Below, piece by piece: positions 1 through 8,231 of a stretch of 64,000 bases of DNA (within the stretch, counting starts at the first letter, position 1; the number at the start of each line of letters is the position of its first letter). The notes beneath the pieces are model-generated. The model saw nothing but the letters and a program-made list of their open reading frames with translations, was not told the DNA's origin and made no database searches. The translations under genes were made by a program, and so were the position numbers. The DNA is from Bosea sp. RAC05 (lineage in GTDB: Bacteria; Pseudomonadota; Alphaproteobacteria; Rhizobiales; Beijerinckiaceae), in the NCBI RefSeq assembly GCF_001713455.1, contig NZ_CP016464.1, forward strand, positions 62,001-126,000, in the 5' to 3' direction.

Positions 1-834
1 AAGAAGGCCGCTCACGGGCACCATGGCGGGGCCTGGAAGATCGCCTATGCGGACTTCGTGACGGCCATGATGGCGTTCTTTCTGCTGATGTGGCTGATCA
101 GCATGACGACGAAGGAGCAGAAGATCGGCCTGGCGGAATACTTCGCCCCCGCGAATGTGAGTCCGACCACCAGTGGCTCCGGCGGCGTCCTGATGGGCAC
201 CGCCATCGACAAGTCCGGCGCCAAATCGTCGGCGCCCCGCGACAACGCGGCGAGCACGAGCGGGCAGGAAGAGGGAACGCGCCGGACCAGCGCGGGCCGC
301 GCCACCGAGCGCGACGTCAACCGCCCGGCCTCCGGCGTGCCGGCCAACCACAGCGCCGCGGCCAGCATCCGGCAGGCGCTCCAGGCCATGCCCGAATTCG
401 CCGAGATCTCGCGCAACATCGTGATCGAGCCGAGCAAGGACGGGTTGGACGTGTCCCTCATGGACCAGGACGGCCGCTCCATGTTCCCCGAGGGCTCGGT
501 CCGCCCGCATGACCGCACCCGTCTCGTGCTGGAGGCGCTCGCGCCCACCCTGCGCCGGCTGCCCAACCGCCTGGCCATCACCGGCCACACCGCCGCCGTG
601 CGTCCGGGCTCGGCCCGGTCGGGCGACCCCTGGAGCCTCACCGCCGGGCGCGCGCTCGCCGTGCGCGAGATCCTGTCGGGCGCCGGGTTCCCCAACGACC
701 GCTTCACCTCCGTGGTGGGACGCGCCGACACCGAGCCGGTCTTCCCCGACAATCCCTACCTCTCGCCGAACCGACGGGTGACGATCACGCTGATCAACGA
801 GGCCCCGCCGCTGCCCCCGAGTGGCCTGCGCTGA
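1..834 (+). CDS. motB: Flagellar motor protein MotB (5'-truncated by window edge)
   Basis: MotB is the peptidoglycan-anchored subunit of the flagellar stator; with MotA it forms the proton channel that drives rotation. The reading frame is open from base 1, so the true start lies outside the window; 277 codons are visible. A His/Gly-rich basic N-terminus leads into AYADFVTAMMAFFLLMW, the MotB membrane helix, with the proton-binding Asp at visible codon 18. The C-terminal third is an OmpA/MotB peptidoglycan-binding domain (ITGHT, then NPYLSPNRRVTI). It resembles the second motB at 10983 across the C-terminal domain but has a different, more typical rhizobial membrane segment. No motA is visible next to it; it may lie upstream of the window. 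Confidence 0.93.
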   Translation, partial: KKAAHGHHGGAWKIAYADFVTAMMAFFLLMWLISMTTKEQKIGLAEYFAPANVSPTTSGSGGVLMGTAIDKSGAKSSAPRDNAASTSGQEEGTRRTSAGRATERDVNRPASGVPANHSAAASIRQALQAMPEFAEISRNIVIEPSKDGLDVSLMDQDGRSMFPEGSVRPHDRTRLVLEALAPTLRRLPNRLAITGHTAAVRPGSARSGDPWSLTAGRALAVREILSGAGFPNDRFTSVVGRADTEPVFPDNPYLSPNRRVTITLINEAPPLPPSGLR

Positions 835-1276
835 CGACAAGGCACATCGGCCGTCTCGGAGCCCGTTTGAGATCGAACCCGATGGCCGACACGACGCGAG
901 CGGCTGACCATGGCGACGGGGATCACGGCCTCGGAGTGGTCGATGGATTGTCCGACCGGGCCAGGGGCCGGTGGCCCGGCGCGTCGAGCTCCATGAGGTC
1001 GAGGCAGGCGAGCAGCGCAAAGAATCGCACAGCCTGAGCCGAGAGCATTCGTACCCTCGTGCCCCAACGCGCTTGCGACGCCGGCCAGGGCCGAACGGGC
1101 CCGAGGCGCGGCCATCCTGTCACCCGAAGCCGATCGCGACGGGCAAGCACGCGTCACACGGCTGGCGGCCGGCCGTGGCCCGCCGCAGACCGGCAGCCGA
1201 GCCAGGGGCACGACCGAGGGCCAACCCGACCCGCACCGACAATGTTCTGGGAGATCAATCGCTTGCGCGATGGGCC
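835..1276. other. Intergenic stretch without recognisable gene
   Basis: There are 442 bases between motB and the tRNA-Ala. Short open frames exist on both strands, but none has a convincing ribosome binding site, a family resemblance or a sensible composition. A 14-bp word (TCAATCGCTTGCGC, 1255-1268) at the right end is repeated beyond the tRNA at 1390-1403. I see no clear terminator after motB. Confidence 0.5.
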
Positions 1277-1352
<76 letters not shown>

Positions 1353-1464
1353 GAGGCGCTGGCCTTCTAGGCCCTGCGTCGCGTGTCTGTCAATCGCTTG
1401 CGCCATGAGTTTTGCGGCGCACGCGACGGCGGGCACCGGCCAACGATGATCCAGAGGATTCCCG

Positions 1465-1755
1465 ATGCGTGCCGTTCTCGACGTGGTGTTGCTGGCCCTG
1501 CAGATCTACACATGGCTGCTGATCATTTCGGCCGTGCTGAGCTGGCTGATCGCCTTCAACGTCGTCAACACGCGCAACCAGTTCGTTTCGACGATCTGGG
1601 ACATGCTCTACCGCATCACCGAGCCGGTCCTGCGCCCGATCCGCAACAGGCTGCCCCAGATGGGCGGGCTGGACCTCTCGCCGATCGTCCTGCTGCTGAT
1701 CATCTTCTTCATCGAGCGCGTCATCGTCCTCTATCTCTACCCGGCCGTCTTCTGA
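1465..1755 (+). CDS. YggT family membrane protein
   Basis: This is a 96-residue integral membrane protein of the YggT/Ycf19 family. It has two hydrophobic hairpin regions (about residues 5-30 and 72-94) separated by the conserved loop RITEPVLRPIRNRLP, which is the family signature. Members are linked to osmotic tolerance and to cell division or envelope positioning, but the biochemical role is not settled. The gene is followed after one base by a DUF167 gene whose GTG start follows this stop, so the two are almost certainly co-transcribed; this yggT-DUF167 pairing is common in proteobacteria. Confidence 0.9.
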   Translation: MRAVLDVVLLALQIYTWLLIISAVLSWLIAFNVVNTRNQFVSTIWDMLYRITEPVLRPIRNRLPQMGGLDLSPIVLLLIIFFIERVIVLYLYPAVF

Positions 1756-1756
1756 G

Positions 1757-2089
1757 GTGACGTCCGCGGCCGGGGGCCTGCCCTGGACCGCGACGGCCGA
1801 CGGCCTGCGGCTGTCGGTGCGGCTGACGCCGCGCGGCGGGCGCGATGCCATCGACGGCATCGAGATCCTGTCCGACGGCCGGCCCGTGCTGAAGGCGCGG
1901 GTACGGGCCGCCCCGAGCGAGGGCGAGGCCAATGCCGCCCTGATCGCTTTGCTCGCCCGCGAACTGGGCCTTCCGCGCAGCGCGGTGACGCTCGCCACGG
2001 GGGCGACCGCGCGGGTCAAGCTGCTGGCGATCGCGGGCGATCCGGCCGCTCTGGCCGCCCGTCTCGAGGCCGCCGGCGGGCCCCGGTGA
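1757..2089 (+). CDS. DUF167 (YggU) family protein
   Basis: A 110-residue protein of the DUF167/YggU family. It shows the hallmark segments LSVRLTPRGGRDAIDGI near the N-terminus and RVRAAPSEGEANAALIALLARELGLPRSAVTLATGATARVK in the centre, followed by a short Ala-rich tail. The function is unknown; structures of relatives show a small alpha/beta fold. The start is the GTG one base after the yggT stop, giving a two-gene operon. Confidence 0.9.
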   Translation: MTSAAGGLPWTATADGLRLSVRLTPRGGRDAIDGIEILSDGRPVLKARVRAAPSEGEANAALIALLARELGLPRSAVTLATGATARVKLLAIAGDPAALAARLEAAGGPR

Positions 2090-2158
2090 ACGCAGACCGG
2101 CCATGCCGCAGCGCAGCATCGGCTTGACGAAAGCCGCTGCCTCCTGTTCGAAGGCGGC

Positions 2159-2851
2159 ATGGAGACGCCCGCATCCCCCTTCCCCGAGCGGCTGACCGAA
2201 GGTTACCGCGCCTTTCTCGACGATCGCTTCGACCGCGAGAAGGACCGTTACGAACAGCTCGCCGAGACCGGCCAGACGCCGAAGATCATGCTGATCGGCT
2301 GCTGCGACTCGCGCGTCTCGCCGGAGGTGATCTTCGATGCGCGGCCCGGCGAGATGTTCGTCGTCCGCAACGTCGCCAATCTCGTGCCGCCCTTCTCGCC
2401 CGACGACCAGCTCCACGGCACCTCGGCGGCGCTCGAATACGCCGTCCAGGCGCTGAGGGTGGAACACATCGTCGTGCTCGGCCATGGCCGCTGCGGCGGC
2501 ATCCGCGCCTTCGCCGACGACGCCCAGGGCCCGCTCTCCTCGGGCGATTTCATCGGCAAATGGATCACGCTGATCGCGCCGGCGGCCGAGCGCACCGGCG
2601 GGCGCGGCCGCCACGAGACGCTGGACGGCTATGTCGAGCGCCTCGCCTTTTCCTCGATCCAGCAATCGCTCGCCAATCTGCGCACCTTCCCCTGCGTGCA
2701 GATCCTCGAGAGCAAGGGCCGGCTGCACCTGCACGGCGCCTATTTCGCCGTCGCCACCGGCGTCCTGATGCTGCTCGATCCCGAGACCGGCCAGTTCGTC
2801 CCCGCGATCGGTGAACTCCCGCGCAAGGCCGTGCCGCTGCGCTGCGACTGA
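2159..2851 (+). CDS. Beta-class carbonic anhydrase
   Basis: It interconverts CO2 and bicarbonate in the cytoplasm, supplying bicarbonate for carboxylases such as acetyl-CoA carboxylase. The zinc ligands and catalytic dyad of the beta class are all visible: Cys49 with Asp50 and Arg52 in GCCDSRVSPE, and His109 with Cys112 in GHGRCGGIRAF. The length (230 residues) is typical. The gene stands alone: a 69-bp gap separates it from the DUF167 gene, and the next gene, hutD, is convergent with only a few bases between them. Confidence 0.95.
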   Translation: METPASPFPERLTEGYRAFLDDRFDREKDRYEQLAETGQTPKIMLIGCCDSRVSPEVIFDARPGEMFVVRNVANLVPPFSPDDQLHGTSAALEYAVQALRVEHIVVLGHGRCGGIRAFADDAQGPLSSGDFIGKWITLIAPAAERTGGRGRHETLDGYVERLAFSSIQQSLANLRTFPCVQILESKGRLHLHGAYFAVATGVLMLLDPETGQFVPAIGELPRKAVPLRCD

Positions 2852-2858
2852 GCCTGCG

Positions 2859-3449
2859 CTAGCGCAGCCGGATCGTCGCCAGCAGGGCGCGACCGCCCTC
2901 CACCGTCAGGGCGATCTCGCCCTCCGTGTCGATGCGCAGCGCGTGCCCGCCGGGAACGGCGATCGCCTCGCCGCCGCAACGCGCCGTCACCGCCTCGCCC
3001 GGCGCGTAGAGGATATGGATGGCGGGCTTCAGCGCCACCACCTCTCCCGGCATCGGCACCACGAGATCGGCGCTGCACAGCGCCCGGTCGACGATCAGAT
3101 TGACGACCTCGACCGGCCCGTTCTCCAGCCGGCTGACCAGCGGAAGGCCGCCATCATAGCGCACGGGCGTGAAGGGCCGGCGCAGGTCGATCGCGCCGGA
3201 AGACCCCTCCAGCACCAGGCCCGAGCCGACGATCACCGCCTGCAGCCGCTCATAGCCGGTGAGGTCGGAGAACGGGCCGGGCTGGACGATGGCCGTCCGC
3301 CCGAGCCGCCAGACCATGCCCTCCCAGCCGGCAGGGTCGGCGCCGGGGGCGGTCGCGTCGGCGATGTCGAGCGTGATGCCGCCGCCATTCTTCCAGGGCT
3401 TGCTGCGGAAGCTCTCGGGCGGGAGCGGTGTCAGGCGCGTCGTCATCAT
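2859..3449 (-). CDS. hutD: HutD/Ves family protein
   Basis: A 196-residue cupin-like protein of the HutD/Ves family. The family signature WKNGGGIT near the N-terminus (about residues 19-26) and a later DLTGYERLQAVIVGSGLVLE strand region support the call. Family members often sit in histidine-utilisation (hut) operons and may modulate that pathway, but here no other hut gene is nearby. It lies just downstream of xerD on the same strand (10-base gap) and may be co-transcribed with it. The exact biochemical role is unknown. Confidence 0.85.
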   Translation of the reverse strand: MMTTRLTPLPPESFRSKPWKNGGGITLDIADATAPGADPAGWEGMVWRLGRTAIVQPGPFSDLTGYERLQAVIVGSGLVLEGSSGAIDLRRPFTPVRYDGGLPLVSRLENGPVEVVNLIVDRALCSADLVVPMPGEVVALKPAIHILYAPGEAVTARCGGEAIAVPGGHALRIDTEGEIALTVEGGRALLATIRLR

Positions 3450-3459
3450 CGGGGCTCTC

Positions 3460-4389
3460 TCAGGCTTCGTCCGCCAGCGGGTGGAGGTCCCGCACCAGGC
3501 TCTTCAGGCGGTCGTCGAGGACGTGGGTGTAGATCTGCGTGGTCGCGATGTCGGAATGCCCCAGCAGTTCCTGCACGACGCGCAGATCGGCGCCGTTCTG
3601 GAGCAGGTGGCTGGCGAAGGCGTGGCGCAGCACATGCGGGCTCAAGGCAGCGCCCGACAGCCCCGCCGCCCCGCCCAGCGCCTTGAGATCGCGCCCGAAG
3701 GCCTGGCGGGTGAGATGCCCGCTCTCGCCCTCGGCGGGAAACAGCCAGCGGCCGTCGCTCGCGCCGCTCTCGCGCAACGCCGCCAGCCAGAGCCGCGCCG
3801 CCTCGCGCGCCGGCTCGTTCAGCGGCACCAGCCGGTCCTTGCCGCCCTTGCCGCGCACCACCAGGAAGCGCTCGCGCGTCGTCGCCGCCGAGAGCGGCAG
3901 CGCGATCAACTCCGAGACGCGCAGGCCCGTGGCGTAGAGCATCTCGATCAGGCAGCGCATCCGCAGCGCCCGCAGCCGCGCAACCGGCGTCAGCCCCTCG
4001 CGCAGACAGGCCTCCCGGGCGGTGGCAATCAGCCGTTCGACATCGGCGACCGAGATCACCTTCGGCAGCGGCCGTCCGAGCCGCGGCCCCTGGATCGCCG
4101 CGGTCGGATCGTTGGAGGCGAAGCCTTCGGTGTAGAGGAAACGGTGGAACTGCCGCACCGCCGAGAGCCGCCGCGCGGCGGAGGAGGCCTTCAGCCCCCG
4201 CGCCGAGAGATCGGCCAGCCAGCCACGGATGTCGTCGGCCGTCGCGGCCTCCAGCGCCCGCCCGCCGAGGAATTCGAGATAATCGTCGATGTCGCGCTGA
4301 TAGGCGTCGAGCGTGTTGCGGGCGGCGCCGCGCTCGGCGGCGAGCATGTCGAGGAAGCCGTTGCGCCGCGCCTGCGCGATCCGGCTCAT
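3460..4389 (-). CDS. xerD: Site-specific tyrosine recombinase XerD
   Basis: XerD works with XerC at dif to resolve chromosome dimers at the septum. The 309-residue protein has an N-terminal SAM-like DNA-binding domain (about 10-95) and a catalytic domain with the complete tyrosine-recombinase set: Arg157 (ATGLRVSEL), Lys181/184 (GKGGKDR), His252 and Arg255 (HVLRHAF), His278 (LLGHSD) and Tyr287 (QIYTHV). Its location opposite aroK is the usual Rhizobiales context, so this is the housekeeping recombinase and not a phage or integron integrase. The start overlaps the stop of the upstream 48-residue gene in ATGA. Confidence 0.95.
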   Translation of the reverse strand: MSRIAQARRNGFLDMLAAERGAARNTLDAYQRDIDDYLEFLGGRALEAATADDIRGWLADLSARGLKASSAARRLSAVRQFHRFLYTEGFASNDPTAAIQGPRLGRPLPKVISVADVERLIATAREACLREGLTPVARLRALRMRCLIEMLYATGLRVSELIALPLSAATTRERFLVVRGKGGKDRLVPLNEPAREAARLWLAALRESGASDGRWLFPAEGESGHLTRQAFGRDLKALGGAAGLSGAALSPHVLRHAFASHLLQNGADLRVVQELLGHSDIATTQIYTHVLDDRLKSLVRDLHPLADEA

Positions 4390-4532
4390 TTCGGCTGCAG
4401 GCGCGCGGGCGGCACGACCTCGATCATCTCGCGCGGCTCCGGCTTGACGAAGGTGACCAGCGCGACCATGCCGCCGAAGACGAGTCCGCCGAGCAGGGCC
4501 AGGAAGGCGACGAATCGGAACAGCGTCGGCAC
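4386..4532 (-). CDS. Small single-pass membrane protein upstream of xerD
   Basis: This 48-residue product starts at GTG 4532 and begins MPTLFRFVAFLALLGG. It is one membrane helix (about residues 4-28) followed by a short polar tail ending PPARLQPK. Its stop overlaps the xerD start (ATGA, 4386-4389), so translation is coupled. From memory, near-identical small proteins occur at this locus in many Rhizobiales genomes, sometimes mislabelled as histidine kinase; nothing here resembles a kinase. The function is unknown. A longer open frame runs further upstream, but only as the antisense of aroK, so the short form is preferred. Confidence 0.7.
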   Translation of the reverse strand: MPTLFRFVAFLALLGGLVFGGMVALVTFVKPEPREMIEVVPPARLQPK

Positions 4533-4701
4533 GGTGAGGCGAACCCTTGAAGCTGTGGCTGCGATGGCGCCGGCCATCTTTCGGGAGATGGCGGATGCCG
4601 GCAAGGACGGCAAGGCCACAAGCGCCGCAAAATGCGGCGCGGGGCCTGACGTTGTGTGACGGCTCATGTTAAAGGGCGCTGAAGACAAGGCTTCCATCGC
4701 T

Positions 4702-5325
4702 ATGACGATCGTCGAGACGCTCGACCAGCCACGAGGTGAGGATATCGGCCCGGACCCGGCGACCCTGCGGGCGGCCATCGGCCCGCGGGCGATCGTGCTC
4801 GTCGGCATGATGGGCTCCGGCAAGAGCTCGGTCGGGCGCCGGCTGGCGACGCGGCTGGGCATGCCCTTCGTCGATGCCGACACCGAGATCGAGACCGCCG
4901 CGGGCATGACGATCCCCGAGATCTTCGCGCAGCGCGGCGAGAGCGAGTTCCGCGATGGCGAGCGCCGCGTCATCAGTCGCATCCTGACGACGCGCGCGCC
5001 CCTCGTGCTCGCGACCGGCGGCGGCGCCTTCATGAACGCCGAGACCCGCGCGCGCATCGCCGAACTCGGCATCTCGATCTGGCTCAAGGCCGAGCCCGAT
5101 GTGCTGATGCGCCGCGTCCGCAAGCGCTCCAACCGCCCCCTGCTGCAGACCGCCGATCCCGAGGCGACGCTGCGGCGGATGCTGGCCGAGCGCGAGCCGG
5201 TCTATGCGCTCTCCGACCTCACCCTGCTGTCGCGCGACGACCCCCATGACGTCGTGGTGACAGCGGCGCTGGCCGCGCTCGACCGGCATCTGCACACCCC
5301 TCCCGACCGGAAGCCCGCACCATGA
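4702..5325 (+). CDS. aroK: Shikimate kinase
   Basis: It phosphorylates shikimate at the 3-hydroxyl with ATP in the chorismate pathway. The P-loop GMMGSGKSS is followed by the shikimate-binding DADTEIE and the FRDGE segment, then LATGGGAF, all diagnostic. I chose ATG 4702 (MTIVETLDQP); an in-frame ATG at 4666 would add 12 residues, and neither has a strong ribosome binding site. The gene overlaps aroB by four bases (ATGA), giving the standard aroKB operon for consecutive supply of aromatic precursors. xerD and its small partner are divergent. Confidence 0.95.
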   Translation: MTIVETLDQPRGEDIGPDPATLRAAIGPRAIVLVGMMGSGKSSVGRRLATRLGMPFVDADTEIETAAGMTIPEIFAQRGESEFRDGERRVISRILTTRAPLVLATGGGAFMNAETRARIAELGISIWLKAEPDVLMRRVRKRSNRPLLQTADPEATLRRMLAEREPVYALSDLTLLSRDDPHDVVVTAALAALDRHLHTPPDRKPAP

Positions 5326-6473
5326 CCACCCCCGCCCCGACGCCCGGCGCCCGGATCACGGTTCCGGTCGCGCTGGAGGGCCGCGCCTACGACATCCATA
5401 TCGGCCGCCACCAGCTCTGCGAGGCCGCCGCCCTGATCGCCGCGATGGCACCGGGCGCCAAGGTCGCTGTCGTCACCGACGAGCGCGTCGGCCCGCTCCA
5501 TGCCCCGGCTCTGGAGGCCTGCCTGCAGCAGGAGGGCATCGGCTTCACCCGCATCACCGTGCCGCCGGGCGAGGCGACGAAGTCCTATGCCCAGTTCACC
5601 GCGCTCTGCGACGCGCTGCTCGCGGCCAGGATCGAGCGCGACGACCTCGTCATCGCGCTCGGTGGCGGCGTGGTGGGGGACCTCACCGGCTTTGCGGCGG
5701 CCGTGCTGCGGCGGGGCGTGCGCTTCGTGCAGATCCCGACGACGCTGCTGGCGCAGGTCGATTCCTCCGTCGGCGGCAAGACCGGCATCAATTCGAGCCA
5801 TGGCAAGAACCTGATCGGCGCCTTCCACCAGCCCGCGCTGGTCATCGCCGACACCGCCCTTCTCGACACCCTCAGCGAGCGCGAGTTCAAGGCCGGCTAT
5901 GCCGAGGTGGTGAAATACGGGCTGATCGACGACCCCGCCTTCTTCGACTGGTGCGAGGTCAACTGGAGCCGCATCATCGAAGGCGGCCCCGAGCGCGACC
6001 ATGCGGTCGCCGTCTCCTGCCGCGCCAAGGCGGCCATCGTCGCCCGCGACGAGCGCGAGGAGGGCGACCGCGCATTGCTCAATCTCGGCCACACCTTCGC
6101 GCATGCGCTGGAGCGGCTGACGCACTACGACTCCACCCGCCTCGTCCATGGCGAGGCGGTGGCGATCGGGCTCGCACTCGCCTTCCGCTTCTCGCAGCGT
6201 CTGGGGCTCTGCTCCGGCCAGGACGCGATCCGCGTCGCGCGCCATCTCGACGCCGTCGGCCTGCCCTCGACGCTCCAGCAGGTGCCCGGCGGAGCCGGCA
6301 CGGCGCAGGAGATCGTCGCGGCGATGGGCCAGGACAAGAAGGTCCGCCGCGGCGTCCTGACCTTCATCCTGGCGCGGGGCATCGGCCAGAGCTTCATCGC
6401 CCATGGCGTCGCGGCGGAGGAGGTGACGGCGTTCATCGAGGCGGAGTTAGCGGTCAACGGGCAGGCGCACTGA
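5322..6473 (+). CDS. aroB: 3-dehydroquinate synthase
   Basis: It converts DAHP to 3-dehydroquinate using NAD and a divalent metal, the second step of the shikimate pathway. The 383-residue protein shows the NAD-binding GGGVVGDLTGFAAA, the substrate-site VDSSVGGKTGIN and the metal/active-site GHTFAHALE and HGEAV segments. Length and order match the family. Its ATG lies inside the aroK stop overlap, so the two are translationally coupled. After aroB the base composition drops sharply into an AT-richer islet. Confidence 0.97.
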   Translation: MTTPAPTPGARITVPVALEGRAYDIHIGRHQLCEAAALIAAMAPGAKVAVVTDERVGPLHAPALEACLQQEGIGFTRITVPPGEATKSYAQFTALCDALLAARIERDDLVIALGGGVVGDLTGFAAAVLRRGVRFVQIPTTLLAQVDSSVGGKTGINSSHGKNLIGAFHQPALVIADTALLDTLSEREFKAGYAEVVKYGLIDDPAFFDWCEVNWSRIIEGGPERDHAVAVSCRAKAAIVARDEREEGDRALLNLGHTFAHALERLTHYDSTRLVHGEAVAIGLALAFRFSQRLGLCSGQDAIRVARHLDAVGLPSTLQQVPGGAGTAQEIVAAMGQDKKVRRGVLTFILARGIGQSFIAHGVAAEEVTAFIEAELAVNGQAH

Positions 6474-6541
6474 CCGACCGGGCCGCGTGCGGGTTCAGTT
6501 GAAGCGCGACGCTTGGGCTCGTGGGAAGCAGTTACTACATC

Positions 6542-6775
6542 TCAGACTTTCCGAAGGGGTCTGTTGTGGCCCTCTACCACGAAAATTCCGTCTCCGGCCT
6601 CCTCGGCAAAACGACCGTTTGGCGTTCTGAACTCCATTTCTACGGTGGGCTCCCTGCCCATCCGATCACCGGTGATCTCATTCGACGTCAAATAGACCCT
6701 ATACTGAATGATCGTGAGGCGGAGCCCAGTTTCATCGGCAACTTCGAACTGGTCGACTTTATAACGGTTCGACAC
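6542..6775 (-). CDS. Hypothetical small protein (77 residues)
   Basis: I do not recognise the family. The GTG start at 6775 is preceded by a perfect GGAGG eight bases upstream, the best reason for choosing this frame over the overlapping plus-strand frame at 6521-6778. The product begins MSNRYKVDQFEVADETG and is soluble and rather acidic. Its alternating beta pattern (a strand ending LRLTIIQYRVYLTS, then VEMEFRTPNGR and DGIFVVEGH) resembles the many short hypothetical proteins of Hyphomicrobiales that describe a small beta-sheet domain. It lies in a locally AT-rich islet (about 6510-6945) unlike its neighbours, so recent acquisition is possible. Confidence 0.5.
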   Translation of the reverse strand: MSNRYKVDQFEVADETGLRLTIIQYRVYLTSNEITGDRMGREPTVEMEFRTPNGRFAEEAGDGIFVVEGHNRPLRKV

Positions 6776-6944
6776 TGAAAGAACCTCCGGTGCTTGACCT
6801 GCTTCTTATCGGAAATCATTCAAGGCTGAGGGTGCAAGCACAATCGGTTTTAAAGAAAATCTAAGCCACCGATAGAGATCGCAATAATACAGGCGACGGC
6901 TAGGTTTCGCAATGTCCGTCATGGTCGAGAGCTAACCTCATCCC

Positions 6945-8096
6945 CTACGGGCTGAACACCAGCACCAAAAACACGAAGAACACGCTGAGATGCACGGCGC
7001 CCTCCAGCATTGTCGTGCGCGTGCCGGTGAAGGTCAGTGTCGAGAGCAGCAGCGTCATCGCTAGGATGACCATGTTGGCGCCCGAGAGGCCGAGCACGAC
7101 CTCCTGCCCCGTGAACAGGCCGATCGCCAGCACGGCCGGCACGGTCAGCCCCAGCGTCGACGCGGCGGCCCCCAGGCAGAGATTGACGGCGCGCTGGAGG
7201 TGGTTGGCGCTGATGGCGCGCAGCGCCGCGATGCATTCCGGCGTGAACACCACCATCGCGATCAGGATGCCGCCGAGCGCCACCGGGGCGCCGAGCTGGA
7301 TGATGCCGAAATCGAGCACCACGGCGAGGCTCTTCGCCAGGATCACGATGGGCAGGATGTTGGCGAGCAGCAGGCCGACATGGGTGAGGGTCGCGCCGCC
7401 GGGGTCCTCGTGCCCGTCATCCTCGGCGATCTCGATCTCGGCCGGATCGGGCGCCGCCCCATGCGCGGCCGAGCGCACCGGCGGGGCCTGATCGCCCGTC
7501 GGCTCGACGAAGAAGGAGCGGTGACGCCCGGTCTGGAGCACCAGGAAGACGCCGTAGAGCGCGATGGTGAACACCGAAAACGAGACCGACTGCAGCGTCG
7601 TCAGCGTGCCCTGCCCCGTCGATGTCGTGAAGTTCGGCAGCACCAGCGGGATCACGGTCAGCGGGATGATCACCGCCAGATAGGACGACGCCCCCTTCAT
7701 GTTGTAGCTCTGCGCGAAATGGCGCAGCCCGCCGACGAGCAGGCCGATGCCGACCACGCCGTTGAGCACGATCATCAGCACCGCGAACATCGTGTCACGG
7801 CCCAGCGTGGGCGCACCCTTGGCGCCGAGCATCACCGCCGAGATCAGCGCCACCTCGATGACGACGATCGACAGCGTCAGGATCAGCGTGCCGAAAGGCT
7901 CGCCGAGCCGCCCCGCCAGCACCTCCGCCTCCTGCACCACACCGAACGCCGCCCAGATGATGACGCCGAGCAGCCAGGCGAAGACCAGCGCCGCGACCAG
8001 GGGCTCGCCGAGGCGCGAGAGCAGGGCCTCCCCGAACAGCAGGAAGGCGGCGACGGTCGCCCAGGCGCAGGCGAGGCGGAGGATGGTGACGGACAA
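6945..8096 (-). CDS. ChaA-type calcium/sodium:proton antiporter
   Basis: An inner-membrane cation/proton exchanger of the CaCA superfamily, ChaA branch, likely exporting Ca2+ or Na+ at alkaline pH. The 383-residue protein has about eleven hydrophobic helices. The first alpha-repeat motif is clear (GEPFGTLILTLSIVVIEVAL), and the second is seen as LGGILIAMVVFTPECIAALRA. A central cytoplasmic loop of about 35 residues is acidic (AEIEIAEDDGHEDPGG), as in ChaA. The closing segment EGAVHLSVFFVFLVLVFSP matches the family C-terminus. It stands alone between the AT-rich islet and the terminator of ndvA. Confidence 0.88.
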   Translation of the reverse strand: MSVTILRLACAWATVAAFLLFGEALLSRLGEPLVAALVFAWLLGVIIWAAFGVVQEAEVLAGRLGEPFGTLILTLSIVVIEVALISAVMLGAKGAPTLGRDTMFAVLMIVLNGVVGIGLLVGGLRHFAQSYNMKGASSYLAVIIPLTVIPLVLPNFTTSTGQGTLTTLQSVSFSVFTIALYGVFLVLQTGRHRSFFVEPTGDQAPPVRSAAHGAAPDPAEIEIAEDDGHEDPGGATLTHVGLLLANILPIVILAKSLAVVLDFGIIQLGAPVALGGILIAMVVFTPECIAALRAISANHLQRAVNLCLGAAASTLGLTVPAVLAIGLFTGQEVVLGLSGANMVILAMTLLLSTLTFTGTRTTMLEGAVHLSVFFVFLVLVFSP

Positions 8097-8148
8097 GGGC
8101 AGCCCTCTGGCTGGGGGTGGCGGAAGGGCGGACGCGTCCCGACATGCG

Positions 8149-8172
8149 AAAAGGGCCGCGCGCGGCGACCCT
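8149..8172 (-). terminator. Probable terminator of ndvA
   Basis: Read on the minus strand, an AGGG...CCCT stem enclosing the palindrome CCGCGCGCGG is followed by TTTT, about 60 bases after the ndvA stop. The stem is imperfect because of an unpaired TCG, so the call is moderate. Confidence 0.45.
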
Positions 8173-8231
8173 GAGCCGGACCAACGCGCCAGCAGCGTTG
8201 GGGTTTCATGGTCCGGGCGGAAGACCGCCGC

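Noticed and set aside
4386..5132. 248-codon minus-strand frame ending at 4386
   Set aside because: Only its last 48 codons look like protein; the rest is antisense to aroK.
6521..6778. Plus-strand 85-codon frame in the AT-rich islet
   Set aside because: The overlapping minus-strand frame has a perfect GGAGG at good spacing while this one has none; only one is likely to be real.
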